From Avibacterium volantium (GTDB taxonomy: Bacteria; Pseudomonadota; Gammaproteobacteria; Enterobacterales; Pasteurellaceae): a DNA stretch of 64,000 bases. A program made the translations under genes and the position numbers. This document shows, one piece after another, positions 9,442-19,239 of this stretch; within the stretch, counting starts at the first letter, position 1; every line of letters begins with the position of its first letter. A model generated the notes under the pieces. It saw nothing but the letters and a program-made list of their open reading frames with translations, was not told the origin of the DNA and made no database searches. The stretch lies in NCBI RefSeq assembly GCF_900635775.1, contig NZ_LR134167.1, positions 2,017,001 to 2,081,000 on the forward strand, written 5' to 3'.

Positions 9442-10479
9442 TTAATGACAAATCTGCACAGATAAATCAGCCAATTTTTCCCACACATCATTACTAAATT
9501 CAAGTTTTACCAAGCGTTCTAATTCAGCGAGCTGTTGAATGATTTTATACAATTTGCGATAAGTTAAGCGTTGGATTGCTTGCAGAAAAAGCGGGCGGCG
9601 TGATTGCCAAATTTTGAGTTGATCAAACTGCTCACGCAATTTCGCGGTAGAAAGCGGTTGATCAATATTGCTCATTCCTTGCTGTGGTTGAGTGAGTGTT
9701 AGAATCGTAATTAGCTCGCGTTGTAAGGTGCGCAATAAAATCACAGGCTGGATTTCCTCACCACGCAAGCCGGCTAGAATCCGTCTGGCACGCTGACTTT
9801 TGCCCTCAAGCAAGGCATCTACCCATTGGAACACGGTAAACACGGAAGATTGCTCCACCACGGTTTGCAGACGCGATAAGGTGATTTTATCCTTAGGATA
9901 AAGCAAGGCGAGCAGTTGTAAGGTTTGTTTTAAGGCAAGAAGATTATTTTCGTAGCTGTAACACAAAAGCTGGATTGCTTCTGGCTCAACAAAAATCTCT
10001 AAGGCTTTGCTGCGCCCTACAATCCAACGGGGTAGCTGTTCAATATTTGGTGTTTGACAATTGACGATAGAAAATTGCGCATCAAACTGATTGGCTTGCA
10101 CAAACCAATCTTGCTTTTCCATTGGCTTGGTGAGCTTTGCCGTTTGTAGAATAAGCAACACGTCTTGATTTAATAAGCCAACTAATTCGGCTAAACGCTT
10201 TTGTAAAGGTGCGGTGAGATTTTCGGGAAAATTTAGCAATAAAATTTGACGGTTAAAAAACAAGCCCATTGATTGCACTTGTTCGTTTAAGGCGATCCAA
10301 TCGGTGCTGTTATCCAGCGTGATCTCATTTTTTTCATCGAAACCTTGCTGCTTTGCCACAGCGCAGATGAGATCCTTACTTTCTTGCAAAAGCAAGGGAT
10401 CTTGCCCCACTAAACAATAAATTGATGCCAATTTTTTCTCTAGCGAGGCCCTAAGCTGATCAGCAAACAGACGTTGCAT
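9442..10479 (-). CDS. holA: DNA polymerase III delta subunit
   Basis: HolA is the wrench subunit of the clamp loader and opens the beta sliding clamp. The 345-aa product has the family length and start (RLFADQLRASL), an AAA+-like fold without a Walker A motif as expected for delta, and a helical collar domain at the C-terminus. It overlaps the end of lptE by one base, so the two genes are translationally coupled. The leuS-lptE-holA order of enteric bacteria is kept except for the lipoprotein gene between leuS and lptE. Confidence 0.94.
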   Translation of the reverse strand: MQRLFADQLRASLEKKLASIYCLVGQDPLLLQESKDLICAVAKQQGFDEKNEITLDNSTDWIALNEQVQSMGLFFNRQILLLNFPENLTAPLQKRLAELVGLLNQDVLLILQTAKLTKPMEKQDWFVQANQFDAQFSIVNCQTPNIEQLPRWIVGRSKALEIFVEPEAIQLLCYSYENNLLALKQTLQLLALLYPKDKITLSRLQTVVEQSSVFTVFQWVDALLEGKSQRARRILAGLRGEEIQPVILLRTLQRELITILTLTQPQQGMSNIDQPLSTAKLREQFDQLKIWQSRRPLFLQAIQRLTYRKLYKIIQQLAELERLVKLEFSNDVWEKLADLSVQICH

Positions 10480-10979
10480 TATTGACTTTTCACCTGTTGT
10501 TTTAACGCCACCATTTTGGTGATAAGCTGACGCGCAGCTTGTTCACGCATATCGTTCCAAATCACTTCTTTCTCGGCAGATTTCGCTAAGGCAGCACGCG
10601 AGTTATCAAAGAAGGTGCGTGTAACTTGGGTGTTAATCGGATAACGTTGCTTATTTTTAAGCTGAACGCTGGCTTCCACTTGCAATACTAGCACTTTTTC
10701 CGCCTCACGCCCCTGTTTGAAAATAGACGCCACTTCGCTATTCTCACGAACATTATTTAAGCGTAACACCACCACATCACCTTGCTCAACAAGCTGAATG
10801 TTATTGGCTCGCAACTGCTTGCGCATAGCAATCGTCATCGCATCATAAGGATCACTACTTTCCAAACGCAATGTTTTCATCTCTTGTGGAATTAATTCAC
10901 CATTTTCAAAGTGGAAACCACAAGCCGTGAGTGTTGCCAACGCACCAACAAGGCATAATTTTTTAAGTAAATTCAACAT
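10479..10979 (-). CDS. lptE: LPS-assembly lipoprotein LptE
   Basis: LptE plugs the outer-membrane LptD barrel and helps insert lipopolysaccharide into the outer leaflet. The 166-aa product has a lipoprotein signal ending in LTAC with the acylated cysteine at residue 20, followed by the GFHF start of mature LptE. The rest is soluble and matches family length. It shares a base with holA downstream, and an unrecognised lipoprotein gene lies 10 bp upstream on the same strand. Confidence 0.9.
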   Translation of the reverse strand: MLNLLKKLCLVGALATLTACGFHFENGELIPQEMKTLRLESSDPYDAMTIAMRKQLRANNIQLVEQGDVVVLRLNNVRENSEVASIFKQGREAEKVLVLQVEASVQLKNKQRYPINTQVTRTFFDNSRAALAKSAEKEVIWNDMREQAARQLITKMVALKQQVKSQ

Positions 10980-10989
10980 AATAGAAACC

Positions 10990-11688
10990 TTATTTACAAA
11001 TAATATTAAATAAAATGCTCGCTTTTTCTTTTACATTAGCCAGTGCCAGATTACGTCCTTTTGTTTTTTCTACATCTTTAATTTCCCGCTGTAAATCAGG
11101 GGTATTACCTGTAAAACTTGGCGTATAACCAACTTCTTTTGGTAGTGCATTATATTGCACCTTGGTGTTAATTAAGGCTGTATAAAAATCGGTAAAGCTA
11201 TTTTGTGGATAATAATTGCTAGCCATAACAAGTTTTACACCTTGCTTACCCTGAAAGTCTTTGCAGATCCCATTCGGTGCAGTGAATTTTGCGTGAGTAA
11301 GACGATAAGCACCAAACTCATAAAAATCAAAGGAAGAGGCTTTGGATAACTGAGCAATATCTTGTTTTTTATGTGGGTTAAGAGAACGATTGCCAATTTT
11401 GAAAATAGTTGCCATACCGTGGTTATTTCCAGTAAATAGAAAGGATAAATCCCCCAGTGCGTATGTGGTATTATTTTCACGTTGCTCAGCATAGCCTTGA
11501 AACTGAGTTAGATCACGTTCATTCCAAGGCTTGTTTATTTCTGAGCTAGGCGTAATAGAAGTAAAACTTACTTCTTTAATTTTCCCATCAATATCTTTAT
11601 AGGGACGCCAAGGCACATCATTTTGTGTTGCACAACCAGAAAGAGCGGTCAAAATACAGCTAATTTTTACAATATTGGCATATTTCAT
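10990..11688 (-). CDS. Unrecognised lipoprotein inserted between leuS and lptE
   Basis: I do not recognise this 232-aa protein. It has a lipoprotein signal with lipobox LSGC (cysteine at residue 19) and a hydrophilic mature part without repeats or membrane helices. A ribosome site AAGGA lies about 8 bases before the ATG. In enteric bacteria leuS is followed directly by lptE, so this gene appears to be an insertion in a conserved operon. A terminator hairpin sits between it and leuS, and it is 10 bp upstream of lptE, so any promoter it has would also serve lptE and holA. The base composition looks somewhat AT-richer than its neighbours by eye. Confidence 0.7.
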   Translation of the reverse strand: MKYANIVKISCILTALSGCATQNDVPWRPYKDIDGKIKEVSFTSITPSSEINKPWNERDLTQFQGYAEQRENNTTYALGDLSFLFTGNNHGMATIFKIGNRSLNPHKKQDIAQLSKASSFDFYEFGAYRLTHAKFTAPNGICKDFQGKQGVKLVMASNYYPQNSFTDFYTALINTKVQYNALPKEVGYTPSFTGNTPDLQREIKDVEKTKGRNLALANVKEKASILFNIICK

Positions 11689-11707
11689 CGGTTATTCCTT
11701 ATAAAAA

Positions 11708-11725
11708 GGTGGGAAATTTCCCACC
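11708..11725 (-). terminator. Terminator after leuS
   Basis: GGTGGGAAATTTCCCACC is a perfect palindrome followed on the minus strand by TTTTTATA. It lies between the leuS stop and the start of the lipoprotein gene, so it would reduce read-through from leuS into lptE-holA. Confidence 0.75.
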
Positions 11726-11744
11726 CATAAGATTATTTTGAGGA

Positions 11745-14327
11745 TTATTTCGCGACAAAGCTAAATAACTTACCTGGTACATAGATGGTTTTCACAATGG
11801 TTAAACCGTCTAGGAATTTTTGTACATTCGGATCGGCAAGGGCGATTTCTTTAATGGCGTCTTCTGCCATATCCGCAGGCACAGTGATTTTCGCGCGTAC
11901 TTTACCGTTTACTTGTACCACCACCAATTTTTCGTCATCAACCATTGCTTGCGCATCAGCTTTTACCCAAGGGGCGAAGTCAATAGCGTCTTGGTTGCCA
12001 AGCTCTTTCCATAATTGGAAACAAATGTGTGGGGTGATTGGGTAAAGCATTCTTACCACTGCATTTAAGGCTTCTGCCATTACTGCGCGCTCTTGCTCAT
12101 CGTCCAATGGGGCTTTGGTTAATTTGTTCATTAGCTCCATTACCGCAGCAATCGCTGTGTTAAAGGTTTGGCGGCGGCCAATATCATCGCTCACTTTCGC
12201 AATGGTTTTATGCACATCACGGCGAAGCGCTTTTTGTTGGCTTGAAAGTGCGGTTGGATTTAGCGCAGTTTTTGCTGGATTTTTGCTGTATTCAAACACT
12301 AAATTCCATAAACGGCGCAGGAAACGATTTGCCCCTTCCACGCCTGACTCTTGCCATTCCAAGGTCATTTCCGCAGGGGAGGCAAACATCATAAACAAGC
12401 GCACGGTATCCGCACCGTATTTTTCCACCATTTCTTGTGGGTCAATACCGTTGTTTTTCGATTTGGACATTTTTGTCATTCCGCTGTGGACTAACTCGCG
12501 TCCTTCATCATCAATGGCACGGATAATACGCCCTTTCTCATCGCGCTCAAGGGTTACTTTCGTTGGTGATACCCAAATGCGCTCGTTGGTGTCGCTGGTG
12601 TAATAGAACGCATCAGCCAATACCATTCCTTGACACAATAATTTGTTTGCTGGCTCGTCAGAGTTCACTAAGCCCGCATCACGTAATAATTTGTGGAAGA
12701 AACGGAAGTAAAGCAAGTGCATTGTGGCGTGTTCGATTCCACCGATATATTGATCCACCGGTAGCCAGTAATTGGCTTCTTCTGGGTTCAGCATTGCTTG
12801 GTGGAAATCTGGGCAAGTGTAACGCGCGTAATACCACGAAGATTCCATAAAGGTGTCGAAAGTGTCGGTTTCTTTCAATGCGGGTTGTCCGTTATAAGTG
12901 GTTTTTGCCCACTCAGGATCGGCTTTGATCGGGCTGCGCACGCCGTCCATTACCACATCTTCAGGTAACACGATTGGTAAATCAGCCAATGGTGCAGGTA
13001 CAACTTCACCGTTTTCCAGTGTTAGCATTGGAATTGGCGCGCCCCAATAACGTTGGCGAGATACGCCCCAATCGCGTAAACGATAATTCACTTGGCGTTT
13101 GCCCACGCCCATTTTTTCTAATTTATCGGCGATGCCATTGAATGCGGCATCAAAATCCAAGCCATCAAATTCTGCTGAATTGATCAAAATACCGTGTTCG
13201 GTGTAAGCCTGCTTTGATAAATCTAGCGGGCTACCGTCTGCTGGCGTAATCACTGGATAAAGCGGTAAATCATATTTTTTAGCGAACTCATAATCACGCT
13301 CATCGTGCGCTGGCACGGCCATTACCGCACCTGTTCCATAGTGCATTAACACGAAATTCGCTACCCAAACAGGTACTAATTTTCCTGTAATCGGGTGAAT
13401 GGCGTGAATGCCCGTTGCCATTCCTTTTTTCTCCATTGTGGCAAGCTCGGCTTCTGCCACTTTCGTGTTTTTGGCTTCTTGAATAAATTGCGCAAGTGCG
13501 GGGTTATTTTGCGCTGCTTTTTCTGCTAATGGGTGCGCAGCTGCCACAGCAAGATAAGACACGCCATAGAAAGTATCAGGACGTGTGGTATAAACTGTTA
13601 CGGTTTCATCAGAATTTTCAATATTGAAGGTTATTTCCACCCCTTCCGAACGGCCAATCCAGTTACGTTGCATTGTTTTCACCATATCTGGCCATTCTGG
13701 CAGATGATCTAAACCACCTAATAATTGCTCGGCATATTCGGTGATTTTAATAAACCATTGTGGGATCTCTTTTTGTTCCACAGGCGTATCACAACGCCAG
13801 CAACACCCTTCGTGAACTTGCTCATTGGCAAGCACGGTTTCATCATTCGGACACCAGTTTACGCTAGAGGTTTTTTTATACACTAAACCTTTGCGATAAA
13901 GCTCTGTGAAGAACCATTGTTCCCACTTGTAATATTCAGGTTTGCAAGTAGCGATTTCACGATCCCAGTCAAAACCAAAGCCCAAAATTTTGAGCTGATT
14001 TTTCATATAATCAATATTTTCGTATGTCCATTTTGCAGGCGCGGTTTTATTTTTCACCGCCGCACCTTCCGCAGGCAAGCCAAATGCGTCCCAACCCATC
14101 GGCTGTAACACATTTTTACCGTTCATTCGCTGATAGCGCGAAATTACATCACCAATGGTGTAGTTGCGAACGTGTCCCATATGCAAGCGACCAGAGGGAT
14201 AGGGGAACATTGAAAGGCAATAATATTTCTCTTTGCTTGGATCTTGCACCGCTTTAAATGTTTTATTCTCAGCCCAATATTTCTGCACTTCAGGCTCAAT
14301 TAAATCGGGGCGATATTGTTCTTGCAT
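11745..14327 (-). CDS. leuS: Leucyl-tRNA synthetase
   Basis: A class I aminoacyl-tRNA synthetase that charges tRNA-Leu. The 860-aa product has the same length as E. coli LeuS. The HIGH-type signature PSGRLHMGH is near residue 50, the editing domain shows TTRPDTFYG and [10 protein letters not shown], and the KMSKS loop reads [11 protein letters not shown] near residue 620. The C-terminal domain ends normally. A terminator follows on the minus strand. The uptake-sequence copy just before the gene may be part of its leader. Confidence 0.97.
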   Translation of the reverse strand: MQEQYRPDLIEPEVQKYWAENKTFKAVQDPSKEKYYCLSMFPYPSGRLHMGHVRNYTIGDVISRYQRMNGKNVLQPMGWDAFGLPAEGAAVKNKTAPAKWTYENIDYMKNQLKILGFGFDWDREIATCKPEYYKWEQWFFTELYRKGLVYKKTSSVNWCPNDETVLANEQVHEGCCWRCDTPVEQKEIPQWFIKITEYAEQLLGGLDHLPEWPDMVKTMQRNWIGRSEGVEITFNIENSDETVTVYTTRPDTFYGVSYLAVAAAHPLAEKAAQNNPALAQFIQEAKNTKVAEAELATMEKKGMATGIHAIHPITGKLVPVWVANFVLMHYGTGAVMAVPAHDERDYEFAKKYDLPLYPVITPADGSPLDLSKQAYTEHGILINSAEFDGLDFDAAFNGIADKLEKMGVGKRQVNYRLRDWGVSRQRYWGAPIPMLTLENGEVVPAPLADLPIVLPEDVVMDGVRSPIKADPEWAKTTYNGQPALKETDTFDTFMESSWYYARYTCPDFHQAMLNPEEANYWLPVDQYIGGIEHATMHLLYFRFFHKLLRDAGLVNSDEPANKLLCQGMVLADAFYYTSDTNERIWVSPTKVTLERDEKGRIIRAIDDEGRELVHSGMTKMSKSKNNGIDPQEMVEKYGADTVRLFMMFASPAEMTLEWQESGVEGANRFLRRLWNLVFEYSKNPAKTALNPTALSSQQKALRRDVHKTIAKVSDDIGRRQTFNTAIAAVMELMNKLTKAPLDDEQERAVMAEALNAVVRMLYPITPHICFQLWKELGNQDAIDFAPWVKADAQAMVDDEKLVVVQVNGKVRAKITVPADMAEDAIKEIALADPNVQKFLDGLTIVKTIYVPGKLFSFVAK

Positions 14328-14476
14328 AATGTTACCTTTAAAAAATTATCAAAAAATTGACCGCACTTTGCCCATTTATTACGGCGATTTTAGGCGGCAT
14401 AGATGAATAAGAAAATGTAGTATAGGATAGCGTAAAATGGGGAAAATTGATAGAACTATTGCGAAAATTGCCACCC

Positions 14477-15109
14477 TTATTGGTGGTGGCATTTCTCATA
14501 CAACGGCACTAACTCTTGAATGGTTTGTGCGATAAATTCCACTGCATCAATGTGATCTAACTCGGCTTTTTCAATATTTTTCCCTATGCAGAAAAAATCT
14601 TCATCATTGTTGAGGCAAAAATCTTGCGCAGAAAGCGACCGCACTTTGCGGAAATCGGCGTATTCACTTTCATCACCACGCCAAAAATCAAAATCGGCAT
14701 ACTGAGTTTGATCCAGTTGTTCAAACCATTGGTTATATTGTTGCACATTGATTTGCGAGCGATCAGCGCGATAGCAGTGCCAATCAAGACTCACTTGTAA
14801 ACGGCGGCGGTTTAAAATAACCGATAAAATGGCGGCAGAATTTTTGTTAAATTCATATTTAAAATAAGCGAAAAAATGCGCCCGCACTTGCCAACCGTTA
14901 CACCATTTTTCAATATGGGGTTCAGCAAAAGGTGGGCCAAGGCGTTGCGCCACTTGCAAAATCGCTGTTTTCCATAAATTCCATTGCCGTTTGTAATCCG
15001 CTTTAATTTGTGGGATTTGCTCTGGGCAGAATTTTTTCATCTGGGCGAACTGGAAAAAAGGAAGATTGAACAGCTCGCAACTGGCAGAAGTAATCAGTTT
15101 TTCTTTCAT
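14477..15109 (-). CDS. Conserved Pasteurellaceae protein, HI_0552-like, function unknown
   Basis: A 210-aa soluble protein without signal peptide or membrane helices, rich in aromatic residues and Glu. From memory it resembles the uncharacterised H. influenzae protein HI_0552, which also lies next to apaH; this is recognition, not a search. The start lies 3 bp after the apaH stop, so it is the last gene of the ksgA-apaH unit. A weak hairpin GCCACC/GGTGGC overlaps its stop codon and may terminate the transcript. No catalytic motif is evident and no function is proposed. Confidence 0.7.
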   Translation of the reverse strand: MKEKLITSASCELFNLPFFQFAQMKKFCPEQIPQIKADYKRQWNLWKTAILQVAQRLGPPFAEPHIEKWCNGWQVRAHFFAYFKYEFNKNSAAILSVILNRRRLQVSLDWHCYRADRSQINVQQYNQWFEQLDQTQYADFDFWRGDESEYADFRKVRSLSAQDFCLNNDEDFFCIGKNIEKAELDHIDAVEFIAQTIQELVPLYEKCHHQ

Positions 15110-15112
15110 AGG

Positions 15113-15934
15113 TTAGGTGTATTGTTTCATTGCGGGTTGAGTAAAATACTGTTTATCTTCCCAGCGTAGCATTGTCATTCGATTGCCCCACACGCAGCCG
15201 GTATCAAGAGCGTAAATATTGGCTGGGGTTGGCGTATCAACCAAGCTCGCCCAATGTCCGAAAACGAGATTTTCTGTTTTGAATAAAGGATTATCCAAGT
15301 TAAACCAAGGGGTTAGCTCAGAGGGGGCTTGATCCACAGGGGCTTTGCAAGCGAAATCAAGGCGATGATCATAATAACAAAAACGCATACGGGTAAACAC
15401 GTTGATAATGTAACGTAGGCGATCGATGCCCTGCAAATCAGGCGACCAGCGATCAGGCAGGTTATCATACATCTGTTCGATCATTGCATAATAATCACCG
15501 TGGCGTAGCACTTGCTCCACTTCGGCAGCGCAGGCTTTTGCCGTGGCAAGATCCCAATCAGGCGAGATCCCTGCGTGAGTGAGTAAAAATCCTGCTTGTT
15601 GATTATGAATAAGCAAGGGTTGCTGGCGTAGCCAATCAATCAATTCGTGAAAATCAGGGGCGTTAAAAATGGCCTCCACGCGATCCTTGGGTTTGATTTT
15701 TTTTATGCCAAGTGCGGTGGAAATTAAGTGCAAATCGTGGTTGCCCAGCACGGTGTGCGCTGCGTTACCAAGGGATTTGACTAAACGTAAACATTCAAGG
15801 GATTTATCCCCACGCGCCACCAGATCACCCACTAAATAAAGCACATCTTGGCTCGGATCAAAGTTTACCTTTTCCAACAAAGCGTGCAATTCATCATAAC
15901 AGCCTTGCAGATCGCCGACTAAGTAGGTTGCCAT
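15113..15934 (-). CDS. apaH: Bis(5'-nucleosyl)-tetraphosphatase, symmetrical
   Basis: ApaH hydrolyses diadenosine tetraphosphate to two ADP and also removes Np4-type caps from RNA in enteric bacteria. The product is 273 aa from the ATG at 15934; an upstream in-frame extension overlaps ksgA and is not needed. Metallophosphatase motifs are present in order: [19 protein letters not shown] and GNHDLHL. It starts 4 bp after the ksgA stop and is followed by the HI_0552-like gene, so the three are likely one operon. Confidence 0.95.
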   Translation of the reverse strand: MATYLVGDLQGCYDELHALLEKVNFDPSQDVLYLVGDLVARGDKSLECLRLVKSLGNAAHTVLGNHDLHLISTALGIKKIKPKDRVEAIFNAPDFHELIDWLRQQPLLIHNQQAGFLLTHAGISPDWDLATAKACAAEVEQVLRHGDYYAMIEQMYDNLPDRWSPDLQGIDRLRYIINVFTRMRFCYYDHRLDFACKAPVDQAPSELTPWFNLDNPLFKTENLVFGHWASLVDTPTPANIYALDTGCVWGNRMTMLRWEDKQYFTQPAMKQYT

Positions 15935-15938
15935 TGTT

Positions 15939-16790
15939 TTATTCCGTTTCGCTCTGTGTGTTTTCCACCACAGGGTTATCACATAGCCAGTTTGCTAATC
16001 TGGCATAATCGGCAATGGAAAGATTTTCTGCCCGCGCATTTAAATCAATCCCAAGTGCGGTGAGATTTTCCGCAGAAAATAGTGTAGAAAGCGCATTACG
16101 CAAGGTTTTACGCCGTTGATTAAAGGCTTGCGTACACACGCGATTGAGCCAGTATAAATCTTTCACTGGGTGCGGAAGCGTGCCGTGTGGAATTAAACGC
16201 ACTACCGCGGAATCTACTTTGGGCGCTGGTTTGAAAGCGCTCGGCGGCACTTCCAAGACAGGCATGACTTGGCAAAAATATTGCGCCATAATGGTTAAAC
16301 GTCCGTAAGCCTTGCTATTCGGTGCAGCGCAAAGGCGTTTTACCACTTCTTTTTGTAGCATAAAGTGCATATCTTGAATTTGTTCGCAATAGTTGAACAA
16401 ATGGAACATTAATGGCGTTGAAATATTATAAGGAAGATTGCCAAAAATGCGTAATTTCTGATTTTTTTCCGCTAAATGTTCATCACGGTAAAGTTGCCCA
16501 AAATCAAACTGCATCGCATCTGTTTCAATCACATTCAACTTTTGATGTAAAAATGGGTGATGACGCAAACGTTCAGCCAAATCTCGGTCTAACTCCACAA
16601 CGGTTAAACGCTCAACTCGCTCCGCCACAGGTTCTGTTAGCGCCCCCAAACCGGGGCCGATTTCTACTAAGAATTGATCTGGCTGTGGATAAATGGCTGC
16701 CACAATGCTTTGAATAATATTATCGTCTGATAAAAAGTTCTGCCCAAAACGTTTACGGGCGGTATGACCTAGATGTTTTCTTGAACTCAT
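15939..16790 (-). CDS. ksgA: 16S rRNA adenine dimethyltransferase KsgA (RsmA)
   Basis: KsgA dimethylates two adjacent adenosines near the 3' end of 16S rRNA during 30S maturation. The 283-aa product has the family start ([12 protein letters not shown]), the SAM motif [10 protein letters not shown], and the catalytic NLPY motif in FGNLPYNIS. The C-terminal helical domain is complete. It lies downstream of surA, separated by a strong terminator, and upstream of apaH. This follows the enteric surA-pdxA-ksgA-apaG-apaH cluster with pdxA and apaG absent. Confidence 0.96.
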   Translation of the reverse strand: MSSRKHLGHTARKRFGQNFLSDDNIIQSIVAAIYPQPDQFLVEIGPGLGALTEPVAERVERLTVVELDRDLAERLRHHPFLHQKLNVIETDAMQFDFGQLYRDEHLAEKNQKLRIFGNLPYNISTPLMFHLFNYCEQIQDMHFMLQKEVVKRLCAAPNSKAYGRLTIMAQYFCQVMPVLEVPPSAFKPAPKVDSAVVRLIPHGTLPHPVKDLYWLNRVCTQAFNQRRKTLRNALSTLFSAENLTALGIDLNARAENLSIADYARLANWLCDNPVVENTQSETE

Positions 16791-16833
16791 AATGATTTAT
16801 CACTGTTAAAAAAGACACGCTATTATAAAACAA

Positions 16834-16859
16834 AAATCCCAGCATTGGGGCTGGGATTT
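16834..16859 (-). terminator. Terminator of surA
   Basis: AAATCCCAGC (16834-16843) pairs perfectly with GCTGGGATTT (16850-16859) across a 6-nt loop, followed on the minus strand by a T-run. It separates surA from ksgA. Confidence 0.85.
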
Positions 16860-16874
16860 CGTGATTGCTTCAAA

Positions 16875-17828
16875 TTACTTGAAATATTTAATATTCGCTG
16901 TTTTACGCAAGGCTTTCACCCAATCTTGTGAGGCTTCACGCAGTTGTTGATTGACTAACTGCTCATAGGCTTTTTGCATATAAGCATCACGGGTACGATC
17001 CCCTTGGCGAGTGTCAGTAACTTCTAAAATATGCCAGCCAAATTCTGTTTTAAATGGGGCTGAAATGGTGCCTTTCTTCGTGCTTTGTACCATTTTAGCA
17101 AAGGGTGGCACATAGGTTTCTGGGAAAGCAAAGCCTAAACTGCCGCCATTCGCGCCAGATAAATAATCTTTAGAATATTTTAATGCGGCATCAGCAAAGG
17201 TGGTTTTGTGCGCCAAAATATCCGCACGAATTTGAGTTAATTGCGCTTTCGCTTGCGCATCATTTAATAATGGGTTTAATTTCAATAAGATATGACGAAC
17301 TTGGTATTCTGTTCCAGTTACTTTTTTCTCTTTACCCCGTGCTTTCGCTTGATCAAGCAATTTTTGCCCAAGTTCTTGTACTTCTTCTCGGGTTACATCA
17401 ACACTTTTACCAATCGCCTGATTGCGCACTTCCGACATTAATAATTGATTTGCGATCTGTTGGCGATACTGATGATAGTTAATGCCTTGATAATCCAATA
17501 CATCAAGTAGTTGTCCGTACGTCAAGCCATTGCGTGCCGCAATATCTTCCATTACACGATCAACTTGTGCGCTACTCACACTCACACCAGAATCTTTAAT
17601 GGCTTGATTAACTAAAATATCATCAATCACCGTATTTAATGCCGCCTCGCGATTTGCTTCTGTATTGGCCTTTTTACCTAAAGCAGTACGCACTTGGCTT
17701 TCTAAAATAGGGCTTCCATTCACGGTGGCAACCACGCGTTCTACGGCAGATACATTCGCTGAAAGCGCAAATAATCCCACCAAACCTACTAAAATCGCTT
17801 TAAAGTTAAATCCTTTCATATTTTCCAT
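16875..17828 (-). CDS. surA: Periplasmic chaperone SurA, one parvulin domain
   Basis: SurA is a periplasmic chaperone for outer-membrane proteins on their way to the BAM complex. The 317-aa product begins with a signal peptide ending near ANVSA, followed by the SurA chaperone domain and a single parvulin-type prolyl isomerase domain (about residues 175-275, with RHILLK, GGSLGF and GWHILEV). E. coli SurA is about 430 aa with two parvulin domains; the shorter form is what I recall for Haemophilus. Translation may start at the ATG at 17828 or at a second ATG three codons on. Together with fadL and the TonB receptor here, its clients are close by. Confidence 0.92.
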   Translation of the reverse strand: MENMKGFNFKAILVGLVGLFALSANVSAVERVVATVNGSPILESQVRTALGKKANTEANREAALNTVIDDILVNQAIKDSGVSVSSAQVDRVMEDIAARNGLTYGQLLDVLDYQGINYHQYRQQIANQLLMSEVRNQAIGKSVDVTREEVQELGQKLLDQAKARGKEKKVTGTEYQVRHILLKLNPLLNDAQAKAQLTQIRADILAHKTTFADAALKYSKDYLSGANGGSLGFAFPETYVPPFAKMVQSTKKGTISAPFKTEFGWHILEVTDTRQGDRTRDAYMQKAYEQLVNQQLREASQDWVKALRKTANIKYFK

Positions 17829-17915
17829 TTATTAGTTCAAATTATTTTACGTTAGAGTGTCAATTTGCCAAAAGGTTCATCGATTTAGTTTGATAAAACA
17901 TTTTTTACACGACGT

Positions 17916-18458
17916 TTATTTTGATACCAGCGCCACTTCATAACATTGATCAAACTTCATCGTCCGAACTTGCACTTTTTCCGCACGACTGGTTGGCACA
18001 TTTTTGCCGACATAATCGGCACGAATTGGCAATTCACGGTGTCCGCGATCCACAAAAATCACTAATTCCACTTTTGCCGCTCGCCCAAAATCAATTAACG
18101 CATCTAATGCAGCTCGAATGGTTCGCCCTGTGAACAACACATCATCGACCAAAATTACAATTTTATTTTGAATACTCACATAATTTGATGCGCCGCTATA
18201 CACAGGTGATCGGCTTTGCGGCTCAACATATTCCAAATCATCGCGATAAAAGGTAATATCCAAATCAAGGGAAGGCAGCTCTTTACCGGTTAAATCATTA
18301 ATTTTACGTTTGATTAACTCTGCAATTTCCGCCCCACGGCGCTTAATTCCGACAATAATGAGGTCATTGAGATTTTGATGTTTTTCGATGATTTCGTGCG
18401 AAATTCGAGAAATGGTTCGCATAAATCGATCTTCATCAATCAGAATTTTTTCTGCCAT
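17916..18458 (-). CDS. pyrR: Bifunctional PyrR: pyrimidine regulator / uracil phosphoribosyltransferase
   Basis: A PRT-fold protein of the PyrR family, 180 aa, with the PRPP-binding motif VILVDDVLFTGRT near residue 100. In Gram-positive bacteria PyrR binds pyr leader RNA; it also has uracil phosphoribosyltransferase activity. In this family of Gammaproteobacteria the RNA-binding role is uncertain, and no pyr genes or PyrR-type leader are visible here. It stands alone between surA and purN on the same strand. An uptake sequence lies in the 142-bp upstream gap. Confidence 0.9.
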   Translation of the reverse strand: MAEKILIDEDRFMRTISRISHEIIEKHQNLNDLIIVGIKRRGAEIAELIKRKINDLTGKELPSLDLDITFYRDDLEYVEPQSRSPVYSGASNYVSIQNKIVILVDDVLFTGRTIRAALDALIDFGRAAKVELVIFVDRGHRELPIRADYVGKNVPTSRAEKVQVRTMKFDQCYEVALVSK

Positions 18459-18568
18459 TTATAAATCCTAAAGAGTAACTAAGTTATGATGAATTTTCGC
18501 TACTATACCAAAAATTCACAAAAAAATGACCGCACTTAATGAAATTCTTTCTCCGCCAGAATAAAGAA

Positions 18569-18594
18569 AAAGCACAAACTGAAGTTTGCGCTTT
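18569..18594 (-). terminator. Terminator of purMN
   Basis: AAAGCACAAACT and AGTTTGCGCTTT form a 12-bp stem with one mismatch, and the minus strand continues into a T-run. It lies just beyond the purN stop. Confidence 0.75.
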
Positions 18595-18600
18595 GTACCC

Positions 18601-19239
18601 TTAATCCATTGCATAGCCTGCATTTGGCAGGCATTTGCCATCTAAATAGGCGCTGCCATTTTGAAGCGTTAAACGATCGGTAACAAACCATTTAATCACT
18701 AAAGGATAAATTTGCTGCTCTTGATATTTCACGCGCTGCTCAATATCACTGACTTCATCATCTGGAAAAATTGGCACTTTGGCTTGCAGCACGATCGCAC
18801 CACCGTCCACTTCTTCATTGACAAAATGCACCGTTGTACCGTGCTCTTGCTCACCTGCGGCTAAAGCTCGTTGGTAAGTATCTAAGCCGGGATATTTCGG
18901 CAATAATGAAGGATGAATATTCAAAATTTTGCCCGCAAAACGTTGCGTAAATTCAGCAGTTAAAATTTTCATATAACCAGCTAGCACAATTAAATCCGCA
19001 CCAAGCTCAGCAATATAATCACCGATAGCCCGATCCATCGCTAGATTATCGGCGTAATCTTTGCGTTCAAAAAGTGCGGTGGGAATTTCAGCCATTTTTG
19101 CGCGTTGCAATCCATAAGCTGTTGCTTTATTGGCGATAACAACACAAATTTGCGCAGGAATATCCCCCACCTTGCAAGCATCAATAATGCTTTGCAAGGT
19201 TTGCCCTTCACCAGAAATCAGTACAACGATCTTTTTCAT
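18601..19239 (-). CDS. purN: Phosphoribosylglycinamide formyltransferase PurN
   Basis: PurN transfers a formyl group from 10-formyl-THF to GAR, the third step of purine synthesis. The 212-aa product has the N-terminal GEGQTLQ loop (GSGTNLQ in many homologues), the active-site HPSLLPKYPG and the aspartate in EEVDGGAIV. It overlaps purM by one base, so the two are translationally coupled, as in E. coli. Control by the PurR-like site ahead of purM would apply to both. Confidence 0.95.
   Translation of the reverse strand: MKKIVVLISGEGQTLQSIIDACKVGDIPAQICVVIANKATAYGLQRAKMAEIPTALFERKDYADNLAMDRAIGDYIAELGADLIVLAGYMKILTAEFTQRFAGKILNIHPSLLPKYPGLDTYQRALAAGEQEHGTTVHFVNEEVDGGAIVLQAKVPIFPDDEVSDIEQRVKYQEQQIYPLVIKWFVTDRLTLQNGSAYLDGKCLPNAGYAMD

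Noticed and set aside
11785..12850. Several open frames on the plus strand opposite leuS
   Set aside because: They are shadow frames of leuS; none has a ribosome site or recognisable domain.
16875..17828. SurA as a truncated protein
   Set aside because: The shorter form with one parvulin domain has a normal start, end and terminator and is as I recall for Haemophilus.
17829..18600. Possible PyrR-binding leader or attenuator around pyrR
   Set aside because: No antiterminator-terminator pair or leader peptide could be made out in the gaps beside the gene.
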